64,000 nucleotides of DNA from Paracoccus aeridis. Its GTDB lineage: Bacteria; Pseudomonadota; Alphaproteobacteria; Rhodobacterales; Rhodobacteraceae. Location of the stretch: contig NZ_SELD02000015.1 in NCBI RefSeq assembly GCF_004923205.2, positions 1 through 64,000 on the forward strand, in the 5' to 3' direction. Both the position numbers and the translations under genes were made by a program. Positions 62,878 through 64,000 of this stretch are shown here, one piece after another (position 1 is the stretch's first letter; each line of letters opens with the position of its first letter). Below the pieces are notes generated by a model. That model had not been told where the DNA came from. It made no database searches and worked only from the letters and a program-made list of their open reading frames with translations.

Positions 62878-64000
62878 ATGGATTTCACCATCTCCCCCGA
62901 ACTCGACCGCCTGCGCCGCCAGATCGCCGGGTTCGTCAACGACCGCCTGATTCCGCTGGAGGCCGATGCGGGCAGCTACGACGCGCATGAGAACATCGAC
63001 GAGGGGCTCCTTGGGACCCTCCGCGCCGAGGCCCGGGCCGCGGGCCTGTGGTGCCTGCAGCTGCCCGAGGATCAGGGCGGGCGCGGGGTCGGACTGCTCG
63101 GCATGGCGGTCTGCTACGAGGAAATGAACCGCTCGATCTTCGGGCCGGTCGTCTTCAACTCGGCCGCGCCCGACGACGGCAACATGATGGTGCTGAACCG
63201 CCTCGGCACGCCAGAGCAGAAGGAACGCTGGCTGGCGCCGATCGCCCGTGGCGACGTGCGCTCGGCCTTCGCGATGACCGAGCCCGCGCCCGGCGGCGGC
63301 TCCGACCCCTCGATGATCCGCACCTTCGCGCGGCGCGAGGGCGACCGCTACGTCGTCGAGGGCCGCAAGTGGTTCATCACCGGCGCCGAGGCGGCCCGGC
63401 ACTTCATCCTGATCGCCCGCACCTCGGAAGGCGCGAAGGACGCCCATACCGCGCTCATGTTCGACGCCTCGCAGCCCGGCTGGCGCATCGAGCGGCGCAT
63501 CCCGATCATGGGCCCCGAGGAGCATGGCGGCCATTGCGAGATCGTCTTCGAGGGGCTGGAGATCCCGGCCGCGAACGTCCTGCTGGCCGAGGGCAAGGGG
63601 ATGCGCGTCACGCAGACCCGCCTTGCCCCGGCGCGGCTCACCCATTGCATGCGCTGGCTGGGCCTCGCCAAGCGCTGCATCGAGGTCGCGACCGAGTACG
63701 CCGCCCGCCGCGAGGGCTTCGGCATCCGTCTGGCCGACCGCGAAAGCATCCAGCTGATGCTGGGCGATCTCGCCATGCGGATCGAGGTCGGGCGGCTGCT
63801 GGTCGCCAAGGCCGCCTGGGCGCTGGACCGCGGCGAACGCGCGCAGGCCGAGATCTCGATGGCCAAGATCCAGGTTGCCAACGTGCTGCACGACGCCGCC
63901 GACCGGGCGATCCAGATCAACGGCGCGCGGGGCTATTCCAAGGACACGGTGCTGGAATGGATCTACCGCTACGCCCGGCAGGCGCGGCTGGTGGACGGCG
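62878..64000 (+). CDS. Acyl-CoA dehydrogenase (partial, runs off the window)
   Basis: Flavoprotein of fatty or branched acyl-CoA oxidation; 374 codons are visible and the frame is open at the window end. Seen: LQLPEDQGGRGVGLLG, FAMTEPAPGGGSDPSM (FAD-binding), EGRKWFITGAEAARHFILIA, IPIMGPEEHGGHCEIVFEGL, and NGARGYSKDTVLEWIYRY. These resemble the ACAD10/ACAD11-like group, which handles branched or hydroxylated acyl-CoAs. It follows the SDR gene by 9 bases and shares its operator. Confidence 0.92.
   Translation, partial: MDFTISPELDRLRRQIAGFVNDRLIPLEADAGSYDAHENIDEGLLGTLRAEARAAGLWCLQLPEDQGGRGVGLLGMAVCYEEMNRSIFGPVVFNSAAPDDGNMMVLNRLGTPEQKERWLAPIARGDVRSAFAMTEPAPGGGSDPSMIRTFARREGDRYVVEGRKWFITGAEAARHFILIARTSEGAKDAHTALMFDASQPGWRIERRIPIMGPEEHGGHCEIVFEGLEIPAANVLLAEGKGMRVTQTRLAPARLTHCMRWLGLAKRCIEVATEYAARREGFGIRLADRESIQLMLGDLAMRIEVGRLLVAKAAWALDRGERAQAEISMAKIQVANVLHDAADRAIQINGARGYSKDTVLEWIYRYARQARLVDG

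Overview
The window is GC-rich DNA with dense, overlapping operons. Gene content points to an alphaproteobacterium of the Rhodobacteraceae, most likely Paracoccus or a close relative. The pointers are an oxygen-dependent (CobG-type) cobalamin pathway, pseudoazurin, an Lrp-type regulator divergent from a putA that lacks its own DNA-binding domain, and DUF6525 and DUF1007 neighbours. This assignment is inferred from gene content, not from a database comparison. I found no rRNA, tRNA or CRISPR array.

1-5.4 kb is an accessory region and a gene graveyard. It begins with a three-gene minus-strand cassette whose two outer products share a PemK/MazF-like motif. Next come an AT-richer HNH-type zinc protein, a frameshifted coiled-coil gene, and broken pieces of a type III restriction-modification system (Mod N-terminus, Res C-terminal part). 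These pieces flank a decayed secreted metalloprotease and end in a decayed IS5-family transposase fragment.

5.4-30.3 kb is a nearly complete aerobic adenosylcobalamin island. It holds cobQ-cobO; riboswitch 1; DUF1636-cobW-cobN-cobG-cobH-cobI-cobJ-(cobK antisense)-cobL-cobE-cobM-cobB-cobA; the opposing cobU-cobT-cobS-(small ORF)-cobF operon; cobC-pduX-cbiB-cobD for the aminopropanol arm and nucleotide loop; and riboswitch 2 ahead of a btuF-btuC-btuD importer. The chelatase subunits CobS/CobT and the corrin reductase CobR are not here and must lie elsewhere.

30.3-37.2 kb holds pseudoazurin, a DUF2946 and a PepSY membrane protein, then a minus-strand metal operon (COG0523 GTPase, DUF6525, DUF1007, NicO permease) behind a Zur-box-like palindrome. 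After it come about 0.9 kb of remnants: a DUF3427 fragment, an IS3-like scrap and a Phd-like antitoxin fragment.

37.2-45.7 kb is a seven-gene minus-strand operon: a HisD-like dehydrogenase, a spermidine/putrescine-type ABC importer, an APH-fold kinase and a class-III aminotransferase-fold enzyme, with a divergent XRE-cupin regulator. The kinase plus PLP-enzyme pair suggests catabolism of a phosphorylated amino alcohol. The binding-protein gene carries an in-frame amber codon.

45.8-61 kb is for amino-acid catabolism: lrp/putA (proline to glutamate), a polar amino-acid importer coupled to a D-amino-acid-dehydrogenase-like flavoprotein, a GntR regulator divergent from ornithine cyclodeaminase, two M20 amidohydrolases and a BrnQ-type carrier. 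Ornithine cyclodeaminase makes proline, the PutA substrate. The last 3 kb hold a second GntR regulator with a palindromic operator, divergent from an SDR and an acyl-CoA dehydrogenase cut by the window end.
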